NCBI GenBank assembly: GCA_024663395.1
Contig: JANFAH010000013.1
Span: 1,116,001 to 1,180,000 of the forward strand
Source: Pisolithus tinctorius
Taxonomy: Eukaryota; Basidiomycota; Agaricomycetes; Boletales; Pisolithaceae
Length of the DNA: 64,000 nucleotides
Reading direction: 5' to 3'
Shown here: positions 36,331 through 48,300 of the stretch, piece after piece
How positions within the stretch are numbered: position 1 is the first letter of the stretch
Layout: every line of letters starts with the position of its first letter
Program-made: the position numbers and the translations under genes
Notes under the pieces: generated by a model
What the model was told of the DNA's origin: nothing
The model's database searches: none
What the model saw: the letters and a program-made list of their open reading frames with translations, nothing else

Positions 36331-37199
36331 TCGCAGCTATGAAAGGCAGCCAGAATTCAGCAGAGTCCTACACCATGTCAGAAGAAATCTTACCGAGCGG
36401 CGTCTCTGATCTCTTGCATTCTCCTTTTCTTCGTCACGCTTAATTTGCAGCTGCTCGTCATCAGGGTCACTATCGGCTTGCAAATCCGTGTACTGCGCAC
36501 GTAGGGTGCGCAGGTGAGTCCGGAAGACTTTCTTAATAGCGCTTTTGTTTGGAGAACCATACCATCCACATTCAAAGAAGTGAGATGCAAAGACTTCTGT
36601 AGCACGTTTGTTCCAGTCCAAAGAAAGCGGTCCTTGGAAGTCCAAACGGAAGTCCTCAGCAGTGGGCCCTCCATGCCCTGTAGCAGCATATAGTGCAGTT
36701 TCTTGTGATGACGCGACGCTCGCCATTGGAAAAGGACGCCACTTGTTCCCTCGACCTAGTAGGTGGACTGCATGCTGCCGCACGTTCTCCTGTAAGACAT
36801 TAATCCTAGTATCAAGATACATCACCCAGGGTGCTAGACCTACCTGTAAAACGAGCGTCACACCATCTCGGTATTTTTGTTCATAGTTGGGCACCTGCTC
36901 TTCCTCAGGGTTAAGCGTGGGGTTGGCAGGTGTGACCGTAGATAGCCCTTTCGGGGCTGGAGACGATTTTTCCATGGCTCCCTGCATCACTATAGCATCA
37001 CGCAAGTCTAGCACTGCGGACATGAGTACGATTAGATCTGCCTTTGTCACGGACTGGTTCTGAAAATTCATGAACATATGCAGCATAGCTTCGTACAGCA
37101 GTACAGACCTGGTCGCCTCCCAAGAGCTGCTCGAGAGCCACGTCCTGCGTACAGCTACTTCAGTACATGTTATGAGGAAGGAATGTTGGGGCGAGATCA

Positions 37200-37930
37200 T
37201 ACCATACACCTATTACTTGCCTTATCTGAAGGCTGCTGTCCTGCAAATCCCTGGCTTACACCTGGGTTCTCCGATGTATGCCCGCTAAAACCGACGGGCT
37301 CATCTTCACCATCGCAGTCTGCCACATAGCCTCTCCAATCTTCATCGTAATCTTCGGTATCAACATCGTTATGTCCGCATTCCATGGCATGGTCATCGTG
37401 GGAACCGGGCACTTGGGACTCGTCAGCAGCTGCTGAACCATACCCTTCATCGTTATGTTCAACATCTCCATATTCCATTACACACTTGTCATGGAAATCG
37501 GCTACTTGGAATTCGTCAGTAGAAAACAGTGGCAACGGGTCAATAGACACAGTACCAGGTTGAGGAGATGGGGAAGGTCCTCCACCGCTCTCCTTTCGAT
37601 TGTGGATGTCACTCCCATAAGGCCCTGATTTTATAGGGCAAGTATCCTGCCATCCCGGGGATCGCTGGCTCACATCGGGATTTCTGCTAGAATCGGCAAG
37701 CCCAGCATCGTCGTCGTGGAAACCAGGCACTCGGGATTGGTCTGTAGCTACCATACCATAACCTTCATCACCATCTTCGACGTTGACATTATCCATGCAA
37801 TCATAATGAAAATCAGGCACTTGTAAGTTGTCAGCAACAAGCAGCAGCAAAAAGCCAATAGACAGTACCAGGATGTGAAACCAAATTATCCGGTGGGAAC
37901 TCAGGTCTATTGGCGACAAGACCTGGTAGC
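37200..37930 (-). repeat. Degenerate acidic repeats in the disrupted gene
   Basis: The pattern QVPDFH, MDN/MEY, about five residues, then DEGYG recurs: NLQVPDFHYDCMDNVNVEDG, then EFQVADFHDKCVMEYGDVEH, then ESQVPGSHDDHAMECGHNDV. The unit is roughly 40-90 residues, with decay between copies. A frame change near 37,860 separates this block from the upstream exon. Confidence 0.55.
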
Positions 37931-38274
37931 GAGTCTATGGTCACAGTCGCAACAGGTGATGACAGGTGATCGCAAGCCAGCAATGATGGAGTCATCGAAG
38001 GATGCGCTATTGTCGTAGGTGCAAGGGCATCATCTTGCCAATGATCGTTGTCCAGCTCCACACCAGCAATGCCAGCGTCTGACCGAGCCAATTCGTTCAC
38101 GCGAGCAGAAACCAAAAAATCATGCATCGACGGTGTTGGGCAGTTTTCATGCATGGTAGCAGGTGTGGGCATGCTGGACGCTTGGCTGCCATCGAAAACA
38201 GGGTAGTACTGATTTCGTGGAGTTCTAGACGTCAAACCGGGTATACCATCCTCACCGAATCATGGGTGACATAC

Positions 38275-39000
38275 AGACTGTGGGGAAGTTCTCTCCGCTG
38301 GAGGTAGTTGGTCTGTAGAAGTCAGGAGCGATGAACTGGGAAGCGACAGGCAGGGAAGCAGATGATGGCCAGGCGTTGATGAGATGGATGAGAATTGACC
38401 ATTCATGTCTGGCGGTGCCTCAGAAATCAACGGAGGCACGACATTACGGTTGGAGGTAGATTCGTTCCGTTGCGCATTAGACCCGACGTCATGCGGCAGC
38501 CTTCCAGAGGGTCCATCATTTGGGTCGGGATCGAGTTCATTATGAGGATGAGGTGCCCTGCCGTCATCGGAAATGGGGTAATGCTGGTTTCGTAGAATAC
38601 TAGACACTGGACCGGGTCCGCCGTCCTCACCCGGCGAGTTGGGAGGCCCTGGGTGATGTACAGACCGTGCAATCTGCATATGCAGAATTCTCTCCTCCAG
38701 AGGTTGCAATTGATCCTGGTCCGTAAAAGTCAGGAGCAACGAACTGGGCGGCGACGGGCAGGGGAGTGGGAGAGGCCCAGGCGTCAATGAGATGGATGAG
38801 AATCGATCATTCAAGTCTTGTGGTGCCTCAGGGGACAACATAGGTATGACAATATCGTTGGAGGTAGATTCATTCCGTTGAGCATTAGACCCGGCATCTT
38901 GCTGCAGGCTTCCAGAGGGCCTGTCGTTCAGATCGGGAATGTGTTCACCGTGAGGACTTGTGTTGGCTCCGTGAGTTCGTCCTTGGCCAGCTAAACGTAG
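38275..39000 (-). repeat. Internal duplication in the disrupted gene
   Basis: Two copies about 400 bp apart share DPNDGPSGRL / DLNDRPSGSL, then GSNAQRNESTSN, then SEAPxDxNxxFSSISxTPG, then a Pro-rich block ending LLTSTDQ / LLTFTDQDQ. A third partial copy of the RNQHYPISDDG stretch occurs near 38,220 (RNQYYPVFDGS). Confidence 0.7.
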
Positions 39001-39850
39001 TGTTGCCATTGCACCCATGAATATCTCTCGGGGCATCGGAAATCTGAAAGTGAAGGTACGGATGGCTTGGCTCCCCTCCATGTCAACTTCCCGAAGTTGG
39101 GCCGAAGAATCCTATTATACGAATAAAAAAATACATAAATGTATTGGCAAGGTGGCCTGTCGTCTGGAACGACGTACCATGCTCTCGGTGCAATTGGAAT
39201 TATCCATTCCAGTATCCTGTGCAGTACGAATGGAATCCTGTTCTAATCTTAACCTAGGCCCCTTCACAGTATGGGGTTTCGCTATGGGTCCATGAGAGCT
39301 CGTGCCAGAAACAGTATGGCTGGTCTTCATCTTCTTCATGGGGTGGGAACTGGTCATACGTTTTGCCATACCATTAAGTCCAATTGGTGGGGTAGGAGAC
39401 CTGGGCCTCTTGGACATAGAATGCAGTGGCGGGGTAGGAAATCTGGGCCGCTCGACAGTAGAGCCTAGACGAGAACTAGTTTCCTATAACAGAACGAATC
39501 AGCAAAGATAAGACGGCCACACCTGAAGCGGCCAAACACTACATACCTTGATATGTCCATGGTGCAGTCCAACAGGTGCACCAACGCCGCTAAGGGCATC
39601 ATGTCGTGAAGAGGTGAATGGCTTGGTATCTGCCCCATCCACAGAGATTGGATTGTCTCCTAGAGTTACGCCGGGCACCTCTGAAGTAGGTGGCTCAGTA
39701 TCCGCTGTGAGTCAAAGTGTGGAATGCTGGTGAAAACCAAACAAATCCAACACCAAAAGACAAATAAAAGCGAGTGGTGGTTTGCCTCCGCGGAACCTGG
39801 AGTGCAGAGAAACCTAAAGTGGGGGGGGGTTTCAATGGCAGGTGCTCCTA

Positions 39851-39876
39851 GCACAAGTTGATGACGAGTTACGCAG
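39851..39876. repeat. 26-bp palindromic motif, copy 1 (3' LTR)
   Basis: Arms CACAAGTTG and GAGTTACG around the GATGAC centre; degenerate copy of the consensus CAACTCGTCGACGAGTTG. Confidence 0.7.
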
Positions 39877-39978
39877 GAGAAGACAAGCAAGTGACGATTG
39901 GATGGGGGATGCTGAACAGAGCAAAGGTGTTCAGCTGAAAGGACTTGGGATGATGGACTTTAATAAGATGTGCTCCTG

Positions 39979-40004
39979 GCGCAAGTCGATGACGAGTTAC
40001 GCAG
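39979..40004. repeat. 26-bp palindromic motif, copy 2 (3' LTR)
   Basis: Core CAAGTCGATGACGAGTTACG, flanked by GCG and CAG. Confidence 0.7.
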
Positions 40005-41492
40005 GAGTGGAGGGATGACAAAGACTGCTGACTAAGAGGAAGCTTCAGATGAATAATGGAGGCAGGTAGACTCTTCCAAATGAGCCTCAACTACCAAGTA
40101 TACAAATGATGACAGATAGACCCCTTCGTGGAGCCTCAACTGTCAATGATGAGATAGGCACTGGACTGACTGCTGGACTGCTTCTGAATTGATTCTTGAT
40201 TGATTGATTCTGGGTAGCTAAGTACATGGGGGTTTATATACTGTGGGGGAAGCACTGCTTGTGACAAACAAGGCACAAACACTTGGTAAGTAATGAGTAA
40301 GGACTGAGTAATCATGGTGAGTAAGCGAGAAATGAAAAGTAAGCAAGCAAAGAAGATTGGTAAGTATTGGCAATGAACGAGTCAAGGATAGTCAAAATAT
40401 CACAGAATGAGTCAAATAGAGTCAGAAACTGAGTAAGCGCACTGATATCACATTAGGGGGTGGCGATGCAAGTCAGATCTCGGCGGAGACATCTCTAGAT
40501 CCAAAGATGGCATGACAGATGGATGGTGTTTCCAGATAGGGAAGTATTAATTCCAGAATTGAAGGGCATGAGTCAGGCGTCAAAGGGGGCTAGGGCATTG
40601 GGGGTCTGTGGGGCAATGAGAGCATACGCGATCGCGTCTCCCACCCTTCCATCCTCTCAGCGAAGTTAACAAAAACTTCATGGACGGGGTTCTGATGGAG
40701 GAGGAGGAGAAGGGGGGACGTCCTCTGCTGGATCTTGCAGTAAGAAGGCAAGATGCATGTCATACTCGTCATGAATGCGATCAGGGAGGCTGGAGGACAG
40801 TAGATTATACTGCAGCTGTCACAATGCGGGAAGAATGATGGACGAGATTGGAACAAAGACGGTGCAGGGAGCAGGGAGGAACGATCCATACGCTTCATCA
40901 ACCGGGGAGACTGAAACGACCACATAAGACCTTTCTAACCGAGTGACAGACCTGAGGCGACCAAAGAATGTCCTTCTGGAGGTCATACTGACAAGGAGAA
41001 CACGCTGACCAAGCTGCATGGGATGGGACGGGGCTGACAACGATGGGATGAACCAGGGGGCTTCAGGATGGAAGCTGGTGGGAACGCCTGGCAGATATAC
41101 ATAGCCACTGTCTCTGGCAAATGAGACAAGCGAGATGATCGACGAAGAGGTGGCCATGATTGATGGACTTAGCGAAATGAGCGTCTGATGGATGGAGTGC
41201 TGTAGAAACACGTAGGGTGCAAGGATCCTCTCCAAATTTGGAAGGAAGAATCGTGGGGCTGAGCACTTTAAGCGAGCATGGGAATGGAGTCGATATCTTT
41301 GGAAATGGTGGAGATACGACGAAAACTGGAATGCCGTACACGGGCGCTAAAAACCTTTAATGTGCGCTTAACTCGCTTCCTCTTTTCTCTTTAGCACTGA
41401 TGACTCGTTCTTGTGCGAAGGATGACTGTTCACGTCCAACAGTCTTTCTACGCATGAGGCCTTTAGTCTTCATCTGCATGCATGGGCATTGT

Positions 41493-41518
41493 GCGCAACT
41501 CGTCAACGAGTTAGGCAG
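41493..41518. repeat. 26-bp palindromic motif, copy 3 (3' LTR)
   Basis: Core CGCAACTCGTCAACGAGTTA. The arms CAACTCGT and ACGAGTT pair almost perfectly. Confidence 0.75.
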
Positions 41519-41688
41519 AGTCAGCTGTAACCATGTCCACAACACCTTTGGTGTGTGACATCCACCGGCAAGAAGAAATGCAACTGTCCCCGATTGCGAC
41601 CAATGCAGGGAACCCAGGGAAAACAAAAAGAAAAATGAAGGAAGGAATGACAGGCAATCAGTATCGTAAGAAATGAAAAAAAGAAAAA

Positions 41689-44600
41689 TCATGAATAGTC
41701 GTCTGAGTCGTAGTCATTATCGTTATTGGTGTCTTTGTTTTCATCGTTTGTTTCATCTTCATCATCGTCATCATCATCACTGTCGTCATCGTTACTGCTG
41801 TTATTATCTTCTTCTTCATCTCTTTCTTCTTCCATAACACCGGGTAAGGGAGTGTGGCGAGAATAATAGGGAATGAGTCGAAATGCTGCGACACCTCGAG
41901 CAGAAATGGTGCCATCGAGTTCTTTAAGGACATAGGAGCCTCCCTTGGTGCGACGAACAACCTCATAGGGACCAAGGTAGCGTGGCTTTGACTTGCGATC
42001 CAGTTCTTTCTCTATCTGTGTGTTGCGAACCAATACCAAATCTCCTGGCTCATAAGCTGACCTCATCAACCGTAAAGCATACCTCTTCTCAAACTGACCC
42101 TTGGAGCGTAAACGAGACTTCTGCAATGTAGCGAAAGCGGCATCGATATCTTCTTCTCTCCTTTCCAACTGACGAATGCGAAGTGCGAGAAGCTCTTGAG
42201 ATGACATTCCAGAGTAGAATCCCTCAACGAGATAGGTAGACTCGAAGAGATCAAAAGGCAGGACAGGATCAAGACCATGTAGCAGGAAGTAGGGGCTGAA
42301 TCCAGTGGAGCGACGAGTAGTGACCTTGTCTGCAAAGAATGCATGATGGACCCTGGACGGCCAGAGCGAAAGATCTCCTTCACAAGCTTTGATGACAGCT
42401 TCTCTGATAACAAAGTGACCACGTTCTACAACTCCATTTGCCTTGGAATTATATGGGGAGATACGAATCTGGGGAATGGAGTAATGCTTCATGAGTTTCT
42501 CAAAGGCGCCCTTGACCTCACTGCCATTATCAGTGACAACCTGGGCAATAGCACCATAACGACAGAAGACTTCTTCCCAGAAGAACTTAGCGAGACTGGC
42601 TGCATTGGCATGACGAAGAGCACGACCTTCTGCAGCGAGGGAAAGATCATCTCGAGCTGCGACAAGATAGCGATAACCACGTGCTTTGGGCATGAGCATG
42701 ACGTCGACGTAGACCTTCATAAAGATTCTGGGGGAAGCAGAAATGGTGATGGGAACCTCTGCTTTACGAGTGCTTCGGATCTGGCATTCATGGCAAGAGC
42801 GAACATGATGGGCAACGTCTTGATACATCTGAGGCCAGTAAAAGCGCTGTCTGACTGTATGAAAGACTCCAAAAACTCCACGATGACCAAGTTCTTCATG
42901 AGCATGACTGAGAATCTGGACACGGAGATGGGGATCGAAAATGACCTTGGCTGGAGGATGGGGACCTCGACGTTTAAAGAGCTGGTCTCCACAAAGGAAG
43001 AACTGAAGGGATCTGCGAATGAAGCGCTTGCGAGCAGTATTGGAAGGGAACGGGGGAAGTTCTGCAGTACGAAGGAAGTGCAGGACTCGACGTAAGAGGA
43101 CATCTTGAGACGTATCATTGGAAAGGAATGATGGGAGGGTAATGGCATACGTGGATTCGTGCGCAAGTCGTCGTCGAGTTGCGCTGACCGAAGATGGACG
43201 GGCATCTGTAAAAAGAATATTCTCCAACCACTCATCAGCTTCTTCTGCATCAGCTTCGCCTTCTTCACACTCCTCTTCTGTAGGTTGACGTCTGGAAAGG
43301 GCATCTGGGGCTCGGTGACGAACAGCAGGGACATGAATGAGCTTAAAATCAAAGAGAAGTATACCCTCGATCCAGCGATTGATGGTAGCGTTAGGTTGAA
43401 GATCTGGATCATTGAGCATACCTTTGATGTACCTCGCATCAACCTCTACCCATAGATGACGAACGCCATAGAGATATAGGCGGTAGTGACGAAGCGCTCT
43501 GAAAAGACCATAAAGCTCAAGCTTAGGCTGACTGTAGCGGGATTCACGTTCATTGATGGGGAGTGAGCCATAGCGAGCAGGACGTTTACGACCTTCTTCA
43601 TCATACTGAGAGAGAACGAATCCAATGGCAACGTTACTGGTGTCAACGGAAAGAACGACCGGCAAGTCAGATGAGTAGTCAATGGGGTGAAGGGCAGGAG
43701 CAGACGAGATGGTGAGCTTCAAGGCGTCAAACGCATCTTGCTGGGGCTGACCCCAAACGAACGGAGCACTCTTGCGATAAAGGTCAACGAGTGGGCGAGC
43801 CAACTGTGAGTAGTTTGCAATCCAGATACGAACAGTACCACAGAGACCTAGGAATGAGCGAACATCTTTGGGCGTAGCGAGCGTTGGCAGTTGACGACCT
43901 TCTTCACCTTGTGGTCGTCAGGAGAGCGACCATGAGGATGGCATGCTTGACCAAGAATGATAACACGAGGCTGGCAGATCTGAGATTTCAAGCCAGAAAA
44001 CGTTCCGCCGGCATGAGCAAACCGATGCATGACTCTATGCACGTCTACAGCATGTTCCCAAATGAAGCGACGTATGCCGGGATTCTCGGGTAACGTTTCG
44101 GCATTGCCATCGGCATCTTCATAGCAGGTTGCAGGGCCTTTGACTGGCAGATCGTCGATGAAAACGTTGGCAACGTGAGGGATTTCGTCCTGTAGAATGA
44201 AAGCTGTACAATTCTGAAACTCCGATGGTGAGTTGGTGTAGCCTTGAGGCATGGCAGTATGGTGCAGTAAGCCAAGAGGCGTCATGAAGGATGTCAGATC
44301 TCGGCTATTGGGATGGAGCTGGCATGCATCAAATCCTGAAAATAGATCAAAGACCGTGTAGCATTGACGACCGGCAAATGGCTCCACAAAGTCGTCCAAT
44401 ATTGGTGGAACACCAGCGTCTCGAATGGTAACCTTATTCAGAGGCTGTAGATCATGAACGATACGGATCTTGCCATTCTTTTTCATAACGCAGAACCATT
44501 TGGAGCGATAGGATGATTGGGCCGGCTCATAGAGACCAGCGGCGATCTTCTCCTGAAGAAGCTGTATGACACGTTCTCGTATGCCAGGGGGAATTGGAAT

Positions 44601-45320
44601 GTTATGAAACTCCCATGGTTCATGTGGCAGGACAGGAATGATGTAAGGCAAAAAGTAGTCTGAATGAAAGTTTCCTCTCTCCGATTCATCAAACGCCAAG
44701 GCACGCTCATTAAGCTTCATGACATGCGAAAAAAGTTTTTCCTCTTCTGGCCAGAGAAAGCCATCAGCGTTAATCTTCATGGAGGTAAGGCGCTCTTGAG
44801 TAAGCTTCCTTGTGGGAACGAACACAGGAGGGTGACAAGTGAGAGGTGTGAGTGATGCAAGAGGGTCTTCTGGAAACTGGCGATGGACTCGAGCGTCTTC
44901 TGGATAGACTCCAGGCACTGGCTTGACTTTACGATCGATGCGCTTGTATGCTCCATACACTGGCTGACCTGTTTCATCGGCTGAGTCTTCCGTATCTGTA
45001 GCAAGGCTTTTTCTAAAATGTAACAAATCAAGAAAGTCAGATAGGGAATAGTAAAAGTGAAGCTGTTTTTCGGTTTTCTGAACAGGAAGGGGATCTGGTG
45101 CTTTTGAAGGATTAGATAACGAAGAAGAGAAGACATCAAGATAAAAAGAGCTCTGGAAACTTGAAACTGAAGGAGGCATAGTAAGTGATGTTACAGGAGT
45201 ATCTGAGCAAAGAAACGATATCTGTGGGTTTAGGAGTTTAACGACTTCTCGGTCAAAGTGAGCAGACGAAGAACAAGAGAAACTATAAGTACAAGAGGGG
45301 ACATATGAATCAATCTTCAA
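41689..45320 (-). pseudogene. TE2 pol: RT, RNase H, integrase, acidic tail
   Basis: The first part (about 45,320 to 43,900) carries reverse transcriptase: KNGKIRIVHDLQPLN, TVFDLFSGFDACQLHP, and the catalytic box as FIDD (VANVFIDDLPVKG) instead of the usual YxDD of Gypsy elements. RNase H follows (VVLSVDTSNVAIGFVLS), then integrase with zinc residues (HEELGHRGVFGVFHTVR...SCHECQIR) and the D-D-E core (YVDVMLMPK, VVTDNGSEV, SKANGVVERGHF). The C-terminus after a GPY-like segment (RYLGPYEVVRRTKGG) is a long Asp/Asn/Glu run with no chromodomain. The frame changes between about 43,905 and 43,885 (KKVVN to QLPTLATPKDVRSFLGL), a small indel that inactivates this copy. Pol lies +1 relative to gag-protease. 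Confidence 0.88.
43161..43186. repeat. 26-bp palindromic motif, copy 4 (pol)
   Basis: Core GCAAGTCGTCGTCGAGTTGC. Here it encodes SATRRRLA on the minus strand, unlike the gag copies. Confidence 0.8.
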
Positions 45321-48300
45321 AGAGCTGGAGAAATAAACGATGAGATATGGGAGAAAGTGGAGGAACACATCTGAAAAGATCATCGGACCTGTCTTGAGCT
45401 GAACCTGAGGAAGTGGAAGCAGGAAAGTGGTCTGGGTATGAGACTGCTTCGAAAGGGGGAGGATGAGCTGAGGCTGAGGCAAAACTGACTGCACTGGCAA
45501 GGACATGAAGACTGGAGTTTTGTAATGCATCTGTGTCCTCTTCATCCACATCACCTGAATGGTCCTCTGCAGCTTCTTGCAAATGAGCAATCCATCCAGT
45601 AGGGGTACGACACATGACAACATTGTTGTAAGGCTCTGGCATGGCAACTGACTCTTCACCAACAGCAGCATTAGACATGGCTTGGGGAGCTGGGGGTAGT
45701 AATGGAATAGGAAGAGTTGGACTAGATGACTGCTGATGCCTGCATAAGTCATCATCGAGTTGTGCAGACTGAGGCAAGGACGGGCTAGGCAGATAGAAGC
45801 GAGAGCCAACACCAGTGTTGAACATATCAGAGTCAAGTGGCGAAAGTGTGGTGGGTATATCTGGGGATAGACTGGACAAGTGGTGAGACATGCGCAACTC
45901 GTCGACGAGTTGCGTGGACTGAGAGTCATGACCTATATCTGAGGATGAACCAGACAACTGCACATGGCTGCACAAGTCGTCATCGAGTTGTGCAGACTGA
46001 TGATGGGTGGATGGTCCGGACGCATATGGATCTCTGCGCAACTCGTCGTCGAGTTGTGCAGACTGAGAGTCATGGCAAGCATCATGGGAAGTAGGGGCAA
46101 CTGAACCGCAGTAGGAAGTATTGAAGATGGAGAATGTAGCTTCAGAGTCTGGAGTGACAGTGTCTCTACAGAACAGAAGTGAAGCCTGGTGAGAACCATC
46201 AGCGGGCTCCTCTTGAATGATAACTGGATCTGGGGATGGGGGAGAGGGAGTCTGAGGTGGAGCAGTAATGCCATTAGAAAGTACATGTGAAGCAGGTAGA
46301 CTCGAGTCAGATGGCAGGTCTGGAGGTGGAGATGCATTGCTCTGAGTGGGAGATGCCTGTGGGAGTAGACAAGGATAGAACCTGACATAGGCAGAACCTT
46401 CAAGCTCATGGTAATGCTCAAGTGGGGCAGGAACCTGTCGGACTAAGCGAACATCAAGCATAAGGAAGTCTTGGAAGTAGACTCCTGATTCATCAGTACC
46501 TCTTTCTCCAGCAAGTGCATGGTTTGAGTCGAGATAAAGGGAGGACAGATGGGGAGTGCGATGAGCAAGGCTAGTAAGAAGCGAGACAAGTGACTGGCGC
46601 TCTTCTCTTCTGATCTGGCGACAAATCTGGGCAAGGGTAGGATTATCCTCCAATCCACTCGCATCAGTGGACTGTAACTCCTGGGTAAGCTGACCAACAA
46701 ACTCCGAAGGAAAGGGACTGGTAGGAGGTGGGAATGCTTGGATTGGAATGGGATGGAACACAGGAAAGGCTGAGGCAACATCAAACCCATCTGGGGGCGA
46801 TTCAGGATATAGCAGAATAGAATCGAGTGACCGAGGGGGTGACTGCGAAGTCGATGGGGGTGGAGCGAAGACAATGGGTGAAACATGATGAGGGGTACCA
46901 ACTGCTACATCTCTCATAGGTTCATCGGCTTCTTGCTGAGAATGGACAGGCTCTAGAGTTGCCATAAGTGTATCTGCAACAGACCCAAGCTGGCCTTCAG
47001 TAACACACATCTCCAGGGGGCGATCTGAATCAGCTCCAAAGACAACATAAGTTCCAGACTCTCTTTCAACAATGCTAACCGAGTTCCCAAGGGCCCAAGG
47101 ACAACCAAGGAGGAGATCAAAGCCTGCATTAGTGTCTGGGGCGACGAATAGATTGGTCCAAGTCCTGGCAGCACCACAGAAGAGAGGGACATCTTGTACC
47201 AGACCTTTCAGAGTAGAGATACCTCCTTTTGCATCTCGCATATTGATGGTCTGTGACATATCGATGGGCATGCGAATGACTGACTGGGCTATACCAGCAC
47301 GAACAACATTGAGGGTAGATCCAGAGTCAATGACACCTGTTACACGACGCCCATTGCAAGTCAGATTGATAGTGATGAGGGGGCTAGAAGTCAAGGCCAA
47401 GTAGGAGGATGCAGGAGGAGTTCCTTCAACAGCAGTAACAGACTTGACTGGCTGAGCCAGGGGCTGTCTCTTGAATCGCATAAGCTCCTGAAGATGCTGA
47501 GAAACATCCCTAGATGATCCAATGACCTCCCCAACAGATACAGTCAAGGGAGTAGAAAGAATGCGCTCTACAATGGCCTTAGAGTTGGCAGACTGCGAAA
47601 GTGATGAAGACAGGGAAGTGGTAGGAGGGGGCTTGGATTTCTTAGACCTGTCTGCAGAATCAGTGGCTTGACCAGATGGCTTTGGGACAGTGGCATCTTC
47701 CATGATAGCATCATCTCTAGTTCCATCAAAGACAGTGGGATGGACGTCAACTGGTACAAAGGCAGGGGCAAGTGGTACCTCCCGTGGAGCAGGGATGGAT
47801 GCAGAGGATGAGGGCTTTGGTTCTTGAGTCTCTTTCTCCTTGCCATGCGAACAAGGTGGGATAAGGACACTGTCAAAGACAGCCTTTCTCTTCTCTTTGG
47901 TAACCTTATTAGAGCGATCCACAGCAGCAACAAGGGGTTCTTCTTCCAACTCATAAATCTCGGCACTAGACTCTTCTTCGGCCTCTTCATGGATAACAAA
48001 GCGGACTGCATTGGCAGGCTGAGTAGCAGCTTTAGTGCGCTCATAGGCTTGAAGGATAGTCTCCTCTCCATTGCGATAGATGCGCTGTCCATTAGGGTAG
48101 ATGACTCGATGGTTTTCATCACGTGCCAAAGAACCCTTCTGAATGAGGTCATTAATGGCCTGGCAACTCTCAACACCATGGCCTTCAACACCACAGCCAT
48201 AACAAGTGATGGTCCTTCTAGCAGGACGGGTCTGGGATGAGGAAGTAGCAGCAGGGGCAGTGGATGCAGGAGTAGATGCAGGAGCAGGACGAAGGGAAGG

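Larger units (their letters stand above)
39706..41560 (-). repeat. TE2 3' LTR (left copy)
   Basis: 1,855 bp. About 18 differences from the partner at 49,353-51,207 were found by eye, about 17 of them at CpG sites. It contains three copies of the 26-bp palindromic motif described separately. Open frames inside it are not real genes. Confidence 0.95.

Noticed and set aside
43848..45929. Treating the whole 693-codon frame as pol
   Set aside because: The part before about 45,320 is a Ser/Leu/Pro-rich shadow of gag; pol-like sequence begins only after the gag stop.
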